DNA from: JBBUX01 sp037445775 | GTDB lineage: Bacteria; Actinomycetota; Coriobacteriia; Anaerosomatales; PHET01 | DNA length: 12,187 bases | Assembly: GCA_037445775.1 (NCBI GenBank) | Contig: JBBIJX010000049.1 | Location: 1-12,187 of the forward strand | Reading direction: 5' to 3' | Notes under the pieces: generated by a model | Databases searched by the model: none | Seen by the model: the letters and a program-made list of their open reading frames with translations, nothing else | What the model was told of the DNA's origin: nothing | Shown here: piece by piece, positions 1 through 7,071 of the stretch | Layout of the letters: each line of letters opens with the position of its first letter | How positions within the stretch are numbered: position 1 is the first letter of the stretch | Translations under genes and position numbers: made by a program

Positions 1-912
1 CATCGTCGTGTTGACGCTCTTGTGGCCCAGCAGCTCCTGTATCGTTCGGATGTCGTACCCCGACTCGAGCAGGTGCGTCGCGAACGAGTGCCGAAACGTG
101 TGGCACCCGATCCGTTTCGGGATGCCCGACTGTATGACGGCATCTTTCACCGCGCGCTGCAGGATGGATGGGTCCATGTGGTGTCGTCCCTGCTCACCGG
201 TGTCGGGGTTGCGCCATCGTCGGCGCTGGGGGAACGCCCACTGCCACCTCCAGTCATGCGGAGCGCCGGGGTACTTGCGCGCCAGTGCCTCGGGCAGCTG
301 CACAGCTCCCCATCCGGCCTCGAGGTCAGCGCGATGCACCGCACGGACGTGGCGCAGGTGTGTCGTCAGGTCGCCAGCCAGGACCTCCGGAAGCATCGTA
401 AGGCGGTCCTTGTTGCCCTTGCCGTTGAAGATCTGGATCTCGCCCTTCCCGAAGTCAAGATCTTGGACCCGGAGGGTCACGCACTCCTTGAGGCGCAGAC
501 CAGACCCGTATAGGAGGCATGCCATCAGGTGCAGGTCTCCGCTGAGGTGACTCAGAACCTCACGAGCCTCGTCGCGAGTCATCACAACCGGCACGTGCCG
601 GCTCTTTCGCGCGCGGACGAGTCCGTCCATCGCGCCAAGGTCGTAGCCGAAGACGTTGCGGTAGAGGAACAACAGTGCCGACAGCGCCTGTGTCTGCGTA
701 GACGCCGACACGTGCTGATCGACAGCGAGGTGCGTCACGAAAGAGTTGACGTCGGCGGTGTCCATTTCGGCAGGGTGCTTGTACCCGTGGAAGCGGATGA
801 ATCTGCGAACCCACATGCAGTAGGCCTCTTCGGTCCGCGGGCTATAGTGACGTGCTCGAAGCGCCTGCCGCAGCAGCTCCATCAGGCGCGGGCGTGATTC
901 ATGGGGTTCCAC
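1..912 (-). CDS. intI: Integron integrase (IntI-type tyrosine recombinase), 3' end cut by window edge
   Basis: This is a site-specific tyrosine recombinase of the integron integrase family, which inserts and excises gene cassettes between attI and attC sites. I translated 304 residues from the reverse strand. The N-terminal SAM-like domain (about residues 10-90) contains the family-typical RTEEAY and ALSALLFLYR. The catalytic domain shows Arg140 in YGSGLRLKE, a beta-strand lysine in GKGNKDR (165-168), His271 and Arg274 in HTFRHSFATHL, and His297 in LLGHKS. The IntI-specific insertion is clear at about 192-227 (LPEALARKYP, then W-rich WRWQWAFP). This insertion is absent from XerC and XerD. The reading frame leaves the window at NTTM, two codons before the expected catalytic tyrosine of the family's IYTHV. 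About 15-30 residues are missing because of the edge, not a visible mutation. The start is GTG at 910-912, preceded by AAGGAGG with a 5-base spacing. The gene reads away from pnp. Confidence 0.93.
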   Translation of the reverse strand, partial: MEPHESRPRLMELLRQALRARHYSPRTEEAYCMWVRRFIRFHGYKHPAEMDTADVNSFVTHLAVDQHVSASTQTQALSALLFLYRNVFGYDLGAMDGLVRARKSRHVPVVMTRDEAREVLSHLSGDLHLMACLLYGSGLRLKECVTLRVQDLDFGKGEIQIFNGKGNKDRLTMLPEVLAGDLTTHLRHVRAVHRADLEAGWGAVQLPEALARKYPGAPHDWRWQWAFPQRRRWRNPDTGEQGRHHMDPSILQRAVKDAVIQSGIPKRIGCHTFRHSFATHLLESGYDIRTIQELLGHKSVNTTM

Positions 913-973
913 CGGCTCCTCCTTGCGTACGATGCTGCGCGTCTCACCTTTCCGAAACCTTGCCGAACACGAC

Positions 974-998
974 GAAGGCCCCCTCGACGGGGGCCTTC
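974..998 (-). terminator. Palindrome after pnp, probable terminator
   Basis: A perfect 10-bp inverted repeat (arms 974-983 and 989-998, 5-base loop) lies 27 bases past the pnp stop codon, in the gap before intI. Position and symmetry fit a transcript 3' end for pnp. The downstream strand has only scattered U residues rather than a clean U-tract. It may therefore act as a weak intrinsic terminator or as a 3' stabilising hairpin. Confidence 0.6.
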
Positions 999-1024
999 TG
1001 GCGTACTGATTCGTATCCGATCTA

Positions 1025-3208
1025 CTAGTGCCGACGCCGCGGTCTGCGGTCGCCCCCTGGGCCGCCGCGATCGTCCCGCCGCGGCCCGCGGTCGCCTGAC
1101 GTCGCGGAATCCGCCGAGCCCTCGGGCGCCGGCGGCTTGTCCAGGCGGTCGAGCGATACCTTGCCGCGGTCGTCGATGTCTATGATCTTGACGTGGACTT
1201 CGTCGCCCACGTTGAGTACGTCCTCGACCTTGCCCACGCGCCCCTGGGCCACTCGGCTGATGTGCAGCAGCCCGTCCTTACCCGGAATGAGTTCGACGAA
1301 CGCGCCGAACGCCTGGATCGAGACGACGCGGCCGTGGTACTCCTCTCCGATCTCGGGCTCCTTCACGATGGCCTGGATCCTGCGGACGGCCTCTTCGCCA
1401 CCCAAGTCGCGCGAAGCCACGTAGATCGTCCCATCCTCCTGGATGTCGATCTGAGCGCCGGTCTCCTCCTGGATGCCGCGAACGACCTTCCCGCCGGACC
1501 CAATGACCTCTCGGATCTTGTCCTGAGGCACCCTGATGGTGATGATACGCGGCGCGTACTGGCTCATCTCGCTCCGGCTCGCTGCGATGACCTCGAGCAT
1601 CTTGCCCAAGATGTGGGCGCGCCCGTCCTTGGCCTGCATGAGCGCCGTGCGCAGGATGTCGACCGAGAGGCCCTTCGCCTTGTTGTCCATCTGCATCGCG
1701 GTGATGCCGTTCGGCGTGCCCGCGACCTTGAAGTCCATATCACCCAGGAAGTCCTCAAGGCCCTGGATGTCGGAGAGCACCGCAACGGCGTCGCCCTCCT
1801 TGATGAGCCCCATCGCGATGCCGGAGACCGGGGCCGCGATGGGCACACCGGCGTCCATGAGCGCGAGCGTCGAGCCACAGACCGAAGCCATCGAGCTCGA
1901 GCCGTTGCTCTCGAGTACCTCGGACACGATACGGATCGTGTAGGGGAACTCCTCTTCCTCGGGGATGACCGGCACCAGCGCCCGTTCGGCGAGGGCACCG
2001 TGGCCGATGTCGCGGCGCTTCGGGCCGCGCATGAACCCGGTCTCGCCGGTGGAGAACGGCGGGAAGTTGTAGTGGTGGATGTAGCGCTTGCCTTCGGACA
2101 CATCGATCGTATCGAGGCGCTGCCACTCGTTGAGCATGCCCAGGGTCAGCACTGACAGCACCTGGGTCTGGCCGCGGGTGAAAAGGCCCGAGCCGTGGGC
2201 GCGCGGAAGGTAGCCGGCGACGCAGCTGATGGAACGGATCTCTGTGGTCGAGCGTCCGTCCGCGCGCTCTCCCTCTTCGAGGACCATCGCGCGCATCGTC
2301 TTCTTCTCGAGCGACTTCAGCACACCGCGCAGATCCTTGCCCCACACGGCGAGCTCTTCCTCGCTGAACGACGCGGTGATCTCGTCTTTGACGGCCGCCA
2401 CGGCGTCCATGCGCGCATGCTTGTCGGGGTTGTGGAGTGCGGTCTTCATCTTCTCCGCCCCGGCGCTGAAGACTCGCTCAGTGAGCGCGGGATCGACCTG
2501 GGCGAACGTGACCTCCAGCGGCGTGATCTCGACCTTGGCCAGGAAGCGCTCCTGTACCTCGCAGAAGGCACCGATAGCCTCCTGGGCGAACATGAGGGCG
2601 GCGAGCATATCCTCCTCGGATACCTCGTTTGCGCCGGCCTCGAGCATGTAGACGGCGTCCTTGGAGCCCGCGACCACCAAGTCGAGGTCGGAGTCCTCGG
2701 TCTCGTCGAACGTCGGATTCACGAGGAACTCGCCCGTTTCAGCGCTGCGGCAGATCCGAACACCGGCGAGCGGACCCTCGAACGGGATACCGGCGGCGAG
2801 CAGCGCAGCTGACGCCCCCATGATCGAGATCACATCGGGCTGGTGCACCTGGTCGGCGGAGAGCACCGTGGCGATGATCTGGACTTCGTTGCGGAACCCG
2901 TCTGCGAACGCGGAGCGAAGCGGACGGTCGATCATGCGTGCGGTGAGCGTCGCCTTCTCACTCGGTCGGGCTTCCCGCTTGATGAAGCCGCCCGGGAGTT
3001 TGCCGGCGGCATACATACGCTCCTCGAAATCGACTGTGAGCGGGAAGAAGTCCAGGTCTTTCGGGTTCTTCGACGCGGTCGCGGTCACGAGAACGACGGA
3101 GTCGCCCTGGCGGACGAGTACCGCACCTCCGGCCTGCTTGGCCAGCTCTCCGGTCTCGAACGTGTACTCCTTGCCGAACAGTTCGAACGTTTCAACGATC
3201 TTAGGCAT
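1025..3208 (-). CDS. pnp: Polyribonucleotide nucleotidyltransferase (PNPase)
   Basis: PNPase is a trimeric phosphorolytic 3'-to-5' exoribonuclease that releases nucleoside diphosphates in mRNA turnover. All family domains are present in 727 residues: first RNase PH domain (about 12-145), helical linker (about 150-300), second RNase PH domain (about 320-540), KH domain (about 555-615, GxxG loop at 570-573) and S1 domain (about 622-692). The phosphate-site serines sit at 437-439 (SNGSSSMAS). Catalytic Asp486 and Asp492 lie in LEDFLGDMDFKVAGT. The FMRGPKRRDIGHG motif is intact. After S1 comes a tail of about 35 residues rich in Arg, Gly and Asp, and the gene ends in two consecutive TAG codons. 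The start is ATG, with a purine-rich AAGAGA six bases upstream. It lies downstream of rpsO and its terminator, as in many bacteria. No convincing promoter of its own was seen, so read-through from rpsO is likely. A short inverted repeat (3235-3239 with 3260-3264) in the leader could be a processing hairpin. Confidence 0.98.
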   Translation of the reverse strand: MPKIVETFELFGKEYTFETGELAKQAGGAVLVRQGDSVVLVTATASKNPKDLDFFPLTVDFEERMYAAGKLPGGFIKREARPSEKATLTARMIDRPLRSAFADGFRNEVQIIATVLSADQVHQPDVISIMGASAALLAAGIPFEGPLAGVRICRSAETGEFLVNPTFDETEDSDLDLVVAGSKDAVYMLEAGANEVSEEDMLAALMFAQEAIGAFCEVQERFLAKVEITPLEVTFAQVDPALTERVFSAGAEKMKTALHNPDKHARMDAVAAVKDEITASFSEEELAVWGKDLRGVLKSLEKKTMRAMVLEEGERADGRSTTEIRSISCVAGYLPRAHGSGLFTRGQTQVLSVLTLGMLNEWQRLDTIDVSEGKRYIHHYNFPPFSTGETGFMRGPKRRDIGHGALAERALVPVIPEEEEFPYTIRIVSEVLESNGSSSMASVCGSTLALMDAGVPIAAPVSGIAMGLIKEGDAVAVLSDIQGLEDFLGDMDFKVAGTPNGITAMQMDNKAKGLSVDILRTALMQAKDGRAHILGKMLEVIAASRSEMSQYAPRIITIRVPQDKIREVIGSGGKVVRGIQEETGAQIDIQEDGTIYVASRDLGGEEAVRRIQAIVKEPEIGEEYHGRVVSIQAFGAFVELIPGKDGLLHISRVAQGRVGKVEDVLNVGDEVHVKIIDIDDRGKVSLDRLDKPPAPEGSADSATSGDRGPRRDDRGGPGGDRRPRRRH

Positions 3209-3272
3209 AAGAAGTCTCTTCTCTCTCCCTCACCGTACGCCCCATGCGCACGGCTGCCTCGTACTGCAAGAA

Positions 3273-3302
3273 GAAGGCGGGAGGCTTTCTGCTCCCGCCT
3301 TC
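3273..3302 (-). terminator. Intrinsic terminator between rpsO and pnp
   Basis: A perfect 11-bp GC-rich stem (3273-3283 with 3292-3302) with an 8-base loop is followed on the minus strand by a U-rich stretch reading TTCTTG. It begins 17 bases after the rpsO stop codon. Its place between rpsO and pnp suggests partial termination that makes S15 more abundant than PNPase. The known E. coli rpsO-pnp region also has a terminator here. Confidence 0.85.
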
Positions 3303-3319
3303 GGTCTCCCACGGTGTGT

Positions 3320-3589
3320 CTACCCGCGAATCCCCAATTGACTCACGACGGCGCGGTAGCGCTCGATGTCGACCTTCTTGAGGTAGTTGAGCATCCTGCG
3401 GCGCTGGCCGACGAGCTTCAGCAGCCCGCGGCGGGTGTGATGGTCCTTCGTGTGGACCTTCAGGTGCTCGGTGAGGTCGCGGATACGCTGGGTGAGCAGG
3501 GCGACCTGTACCTCGGCCGATCCGGTGTCGGCTTCCCCACGCTTGTACTCTGCGATGATGTTCGCCTTGACGTCCTTCTCAAGCGGCAT
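3320..3589 (-). CDS. rpsO: 30S ribosomal protein S15
   Basis: S15 is a primary 16S rRNA-binding protein of the 30S subunit, binding the central-domain three-way junction. The 89-residue length matches the family exactly. The signature region is clear: TGSAEVQVALLTQRI, then LTEHLKVHTKDHHTRRGLL and VGQRRRMLNYL. The HTKDHH and RRR segments carry the rRNA-contacting residues. The start is ATG at 3587-3589 with an AGGTGG ribosome-binding site seven bases upstream. The gene stands apart from ribF by 240 bases holding its own promoter and a leader of about 105 bases. It is followed by a strong terminator and then pnp, the usual neighbour. A long leader is consistent with the S15 autoregulation known in several phyla, but the specific structure here is unproven. 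Confidence 0.99.
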   Translation of the reverse strand: MPLEKDVKANIIAEYKRGEADTGSAEVQVALLTQRIRDLTEHLKVHTKDHHTRRGLLKLVGQRRRMLNYLKKVDIERYRAVVSQLGIRG

Positions 3590-3694
3590 ACCAGTTCCAC
3601 CTTCCGTTCTTGTTCGCCCCGGTCCGGGATGGCCGTCGGTGAGTCGTGCCTCTCAGGCCGGGGTAGGCTGTCTTGCCGTGCGGTCTCGCACAGC
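3590..3694 (-). promoter_or_regulatory. Structured rpsO 5' leader, possible S15 autoregulatory element
   Basis: About 105 bases separate the inferred transcription start from the rpsO ATG. The minus strand can form a small hairpin with GTGCG/CGCAC arms (3678-3682 with 3687-3691). It can also form a second element in which GGCC-TGAG pairs with CTCA and a downstream GGCC (within about 3640-3660), and a CCCG/CGGG hairpin near 3630-3640. S15 represses its own translation through leader RNAs in E. coli and other bacteria, using lineage-specific structures. I infer the same role from length and position only. Confidence 0.35.
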
Positions 3695-3700
3695 CGTCGG

Positions 3701-3729
3701 AGTGTAGCACACACGCCGCCGGGTGTCTC
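3701..3729 (-). promoter_or_regulatory. Promoter for rpsO (-10 and -35)
   Basis: On the minus strand, TACACT (3701-3706) is preceded by TGC, which makes an extended -10. A 17-base spacer leads to GAGACA (3724-3729), matching four of six bases of TTGACA. It sits in the only sizeable gap inside the cluster, about 105 bases ahead of rpsO. The remainder of the gap toward ribF (3730-3829) holds no gene. It contains a 5-bp hairpin (3779-3791) without a U-tract, too weak to call a terminator. Confidence 0.6.
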
Positions 3730-3829
3730 CACGCAGCCTCCGCCGCGTCTGTCTCATCCCCCAGTCTCAACCGAGTCAGCGGGCTTCCCGCGCAGTATCC
3801 CGCATCGGGTACTTTGCCCTGAAGCGGCG

Positions 3830-5191
3830 TCAGCCGAGATACGCCTTCAGTACTGCGCGCGCCTCATCAGCGTATTCGGGTGCGACAAGAAGGCTGAACC
3901 GGCGCATCCAGTTGAAGTCCGGTCGCGCCGTCTGCGCGAGCTCCGGCGGGAACGGGTCCCACGCGAACGGGATGTTCGCCGCGGCGAGCGGGCCGGCGAT
4001 GACGGCGCCGGTAACCCCTCCATCGGATAGCAACGAGGAGATGCGCGCAGGGCCGAAAACTGTGACCCACCCCTCGCTGGGGCCTCGGTGAGCGCTGGCG
4101 AGGGGTGCGGCCGCAGCGGCCTGTTCAGCAACCTCGAGCGCGAGCGGGTCGTCAACGACCGGCGTGCCGTCGTCGAGAACCTCGGCGACCGAGAGCACTC
4201 CAGCGAGCGCCTCGTCGCGACCGGGTAGCGGGCGAACAGGTGAGGCATTGGGGTCGGACTCGAAAGCGCGAACGAGGGAACGAGTGCACTCGATGTCGCC
4301 GGCTATGGCGTCTGAAAGCAGGCGTGCAGACGCGAAGCGCTCTTGAGGACGAAGATACTCGAGGAACTCCAGAACGATGCCCGTCTCATACAGGTCGCCC
4401 GTGAATCCAAGGATGTGTGCCTCGACGCAATCTTGGGCCTCGGGGAACGTGGGAGGCACGCCGACGGAGATGGCCGCCGGCCATACCGTATCGTCGGCGA
4501 GCAGTGCGCGTCCCGCGTAGACGCCGTCGGCGGGCGATGCCGCGTACAGGTCCGGCGCGACGTTGGCCGTCGCGTAACCGAGGGTCGCACCCTCTCCTCT
4601 GCCGTGGCGGACTGTACCTCGGACGGATGGCGGTCGCCCTAGCAGCGTACGGGCCCCAGCGACGTCACCACGCGCGATCATGCTACGGATTCGTGTCGAC
4701 GAGACCGGAGCTCCGCCGGCGTCCACGAGTTCGTGAGGCCGAATCTCGACGTTGTGTTCGACGCCCCAGACGTAGAGTGTGTCGAGATCGCCCGACGCAT
4801 CCGCGCCGAAGCGAAACCCCTCGCCCACGTGGATGGCGAGTGGAACACAGCTCGTGAGGAGAACCTCGTCGAGGAAGTTCTCCGCCGCCGTCTTCGCAAG
4901 AGCGTCCGTGAACGGCACGATGATGATGACGTCAACGCCGGTAGCCTCGAGAGCGGTGATCCTGTCTGGAAGTGCAAGCAGCTGGGGCATCACCGCCTCA
5001 GGGTGAAGCAGTTGATCAGGATCGCGGTCGAACGTTAGGACCACGGAGAGGGCGCCGCGGTGGTGCGCTTCGCCGATCGTTGCGGAGAGTAGGGCCTGGT
5101 GGCCGAGGTGCACTCCGTCGAAGACGCCAATGGCGACGACCGCATCGCCGATGGACTCCATATGGGGGTTCCATGACATACGCGAGCTCAC
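3830..5191 (-). CDS. ribF: Bifunctional riboflavin kinase/FAD synthetase with C-terminal DUF2007-like extension
   Basis: RibF converts riboflavin to FMN and then to FAD in the cytoplasm. The FAD synthetase half (about 15-180) shows the nucleotidyltransferase HLGH (28-31), GEGFRFG (123-129) and SSTRIR (164-169). The riboflavin kinase half (about 185-310) shows GRGEGATLGYATAN (Thr and Asn of the PTAN motif kept, Pro replaced by Ala), GVPPTF and FLEYLRPQERF with the likely catalytic Glu. Typical RibF proteins end near residue 315, but this one runs to 453. The extra part is a Pro/Ala/acidic linker (about 316-372) and a compact domain (about 375-452) with WVTVFGP, AVIAGPLAAANIPF and LLVAPEYADEARAVL. 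That pattern resembles DUF2007 signal-transducing domains, by inspection only. The start is GTG with CGGAGG seven to eight bases upstream; the later in-frame ATG codons lack a ribosome-binding site. The GTGA start overlaps the truB stop, so translational coupling is likely. Confidence 0.96.
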   Translation of the reverse strand: MSSRMSWNPHMESIGDAVVAIGVFDGVHLGHQALLSATIGEAHHRGALSVVLTFDRDPDQLLHPEAVMPQLLALPDRITALEATGVDVIIIVPFTDALAKTAAENFLDEVLLTSCVPLAIHVGEGFRFGADASGDLDTLYVWGVEHNVEIRPHELVDAGGAPVSSTRIRSMIARGDVAGARTLLGRPPSVRGTVRHGRGEGATLGYATANVAPDLYAASPADGVYAGRALLADDTVWPAAISVGVPPTFPEAQDCVEAHILGFTGDLYETGIVLEFLEYLRPQERFASARLLSDAIAGDIECTRSLVRAFESDPNASPVRPLPGRDEALAGVLSVAEVLDDGTPVVDDPLALEVAEQAAAAAPLASAHRGPSEGWVTVFGPARISSLLSDGGVTGAVIAGPLAAANIPFAWDPFPPELAQTARPDFNWMRRFSLLVAPEYADEARAVLKAYLG

Positions 5192-6102
5192 AGGGGGGCC
5201 TCCGGGGTGCCGGGAAACACAGCCTCAGGAACGAGATCGTCGTCGCCTCGTCGATAGATCGCGAGCAGCGTACCATCCGCTACGATGGCGAACCGCTCCT
5301 CGCTGCCCGGTGGCGAGGGAATGGGCCTGCCGGCACTGACGACGGCCGGATCGGCCTCGAGGGGAGGCAGGCCGAGAACCTGCACGGGATCGGCGAAGAG
5401 CGCACTTAGCGAACCCTCAGCGACCGCGTTCTCAACCGTGTCGATGCTATGCGACGCATCGAGCGTTAGCGAGCCGGCCGCGATCCTCCGCAGTGCCCTT
5501 AGGTGGGCCGCGGTACCCATCGAGCGGCCGAGGTCACGCGCGATCGCGCGAACGTACGTGCCCTTGGAGACGGTCAAGTCCACTTGCCAGGTTGGAGGGT
5601 GGGCCGTGATCGATACAAGATCGGCCCGCTCAACGACGATCGGCCGTGGCGCGACCTCAAGCGTTCCTCCGCTGCGCGCAACGCGGTGAGCGACACGCCC
5701 GCCTACTTTGATAGCTGAGAACGCGGGTGGCTTCTGGAGCGAGGGGCCGACGAGCGCAGTCAGCGAGTCGCAAGCTGCGCCGACGTCGAGCACAGAGCCG
5801 GGTACGTCGGCGGTACGCCTCACGCAGCCCTCAGCGTCGTCGGTGTCAGTCTCGCTCCCGAACGCCACAGACGCGATGTAGCGCTTCGTCGCAACCGATA
5901 GGTAGGGCTCAAGGCGAGTGAACGGCCCGACCAGCACAACGAGCAGCCCTGTGGCCATCGGATCGAGAGTACCCGCGTGGCCGACGCGTCCCTCGCCCGT
6001 GGCGCGCCTGATCCGAGCGATGACGTCGTGGCTGGTGAGACCTAGCGGTTTGTCGACGAGCAGCACGCCGCGAAGGCCGGTCGCCCCGCGCCGCGCGCTC
6101 AC
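5188..6102 (-). CDS. truB: tRNA pseudouridine(55) synthase TruB
   Basis: TruB isomerises uridine 55 in the T-loop of tRNA to pseudouridine and also acts as a tRNA folding chaperone. The 304-residue protein shows the family motifs in order: VDKPLGLTSHDV (16-27), catalytic Asp47 in GHAGTLDPMATG, substrate-stacking Tyr75 in TKRYIA, GSETDTDDAEG (82-92), PPAFSAIKVGG (125-135) and SKGTYVRAIARDLG (179-192). The C-terminal 65 residues match the PUA-like region. One departure is visible: the usual Tyr of the motif after AIKVGG is His139 (GGRVAHRVAR). The start is GTG, sharing GTGA with the nrnA stop codon. The upstream purine stretch (GGCGGCGAG) is a poor ribosome-binding site, so translation is probably coupled to nrnA. 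Next to rbfA, nrnA and ribF it is in its common genomic setting. Confidence 0.97.
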   Translation of the reverse strand: MSARRGATGLRGVLLVDKPLGLTSHDVIARIRRATGEGRVGHAGTLDPMATGLLVVLVGPFTRLEPYLSVATKRYIASVAFGSETDTDDAEGCVRRTADVPGSVLDVGAACDSLTALVGPSLQKPPAFSAIKVGGRVAHRVARSGGTLEVAPRPIVVERADLVSITAHPPTWQVDLTVSKGTYVRAIARDLGRSMGTAAHLRALRRIAAGSLTLDASHSIDTVENAVAEGSLSALFADPVQVLGLPPLEADPAVVSAGRPIPSPPGSEERFAIVADGTLLAIYRRGDDDLVPEAVFPGTPEAPL

Positions 6103-7067
6103 GCCCGCTCGCCGCCGGGGAGCAGGGGCAGCAACTGCACGAGCACAGCATCGACGGTGGAGCCCTCAACGGTGAATCCGGCCGCGGCGTGGTGGCCGCC
6201 GCCGCCGAAGCGACGCGCGACGCGTCCAACGTCTGCCCCGGTCTTGGAGCGCAGGTTCCCGCGGACCTCGGTGCCGTGCTGTCGAAGCAGCACGACGACG
6301 TCCACTCCTCCGAGCGCGCGTATGGCGTCGACCACCATCTCGGCTTCCTCGGGCAGGGCGCCCGTCTCAGCGAAGTCGGCGTCGGAGAGCATCGTCACGG
6401 CGACACGCCCGTTGTTCGCGGTGACGAGGCGCGTGAGCGCCCGCGCCTCAATCTCGAGGGACGCCTCGGAACGTTCCTGGTAGATGAGACGCGCGGCGTC
6501 GGCGGGCTCGACCCCGCTTTCGAGCATCTCGGCGGCCGCCCGCAGCGCCTCCGGAGTCGTGTTGTCGTAGGAGAAGCGTCCTGTGTCGGTGAGGAGCCCC
6601 ACGTAGAGCGGCAGCGCGATATCGGGCGTCGGGGCGACGTCGAGGGGCTCGAGGAAGCGCCACACTATCTGGCTCGTGGAGGCCATGGAGGCGTCGCACA
6701 CGCAGTGTTGCCCATATGGTGTTGCGTCCGGATGGTGGTCGAAGACGATGACAGTGTCAGCGGCCTCCATGAGCGGTTGTGCAACGCCGAGCCGCTCCGG
6801 AACAGGCGTGTCGAGGGCGACGAACACGTCGGGCGCGGCGAGGTCGGCAGCGGGGACGTATAGCGAATGACCGGGCAAGAACGCGTACGTGGCGGGCGGC
6901 TCACGGTCGTCCGCGAGGGTCGGGACTGCAGCGATCCCCGCCGCGCGCAGTGCGAGCGTCATGCCGAGCACTGATCCTACGGCGTCCCCGTCGGGCCTCA
7001 CGTGTGCGCAGACAACCACCGAGGACGCTCGCCTTAGCGCAACAGCGGTGCGGTGGTACGGCAGCAT
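6099..7067 (-). CDS. nrnA: DHH/DHHA1 phosphoesterase, NrnA-type oligoribonuclease/pAp phosphatase
   Basis: NrnA-type enzymes degrade nanoRNA of two to five nucleotides, and in some species also cyclic-dinucleotide products and 3'-phosphoadenosine 5'-phosphate. The 322 residues carry the full DHH core: motif I with His22, Asp26 and Asp28 in HVRPDGDAVGS, motif II Asp86 in VALDTP, motif III DHH at 110-112, and motif IV Asp161 in LLTDTGRF. The DHHA1 substrate-binding domain ends with GGGGHHAAAGF (288-298). Length and motif spacing are normal. The ATG start lies four bases after the rbfA stop codon, with GAAGAG about seven bases ahead of it, and the gene overlaps truB by four bases. The rbfA-nrnA-truB order is conserved across many Gram-positive lineages. 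Together with pnp it would finish RNA decay to mononucleotides. Exact substrate preference cannot be read from sequence. Confidence 0.94.
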   Translation of the reverse strand: MLPYHRTAVALRRASSVVVCAHVRPDGDAVGSVLGMTLALRAAGIAAVPTLADDREPPATYAFLPGHSLYVPAADLAAPDVFVALDTPVPERLGVAQPLMEAADTVIVFDHHPDATPYGQHCVCDASMASTSQIVWRFLEPLDVAPTPDIALPLYVGLLTDTGRFSYDNTTPEALRAAAEMLESGVEPADAARLIYQERSEASLEIEARALTRLVTANNGRVAVTMLSDADFAETGALPEEAEMVVDAIRALGGVDVVVLLRQHGTEVRGNLRSKTGADVGRVARRFGGGGHHAAAGFTVEGSTVDAVLVQLLPLLPGGERA

Positions 7068-7071
7068 GGCG

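Noticed and set aside
963..976. Possible LexA box ahead of intI (GAAC half-site)
   Set aside because: Only one half of a GAAC-N4-GTTC type operator is present; the other half does not match. SOS control of intI cannot be claimed from this.
3779..3791. Terminator for ribF
   Set aside because: There is a 5-bp GCGGG/CCCGC hairpin with a 3-base loop, but no U-tract follows on the minus strand.
1193..4030. Long plus-strand open frames opposite pnp, rpsO and ribF (up to about 395 codons)
   Set aside because: They are antisense to clearly conserved genes, have no recognisable domains and cross gene boundaries. High GC with strong third-position bias makes such open shadow frames common.
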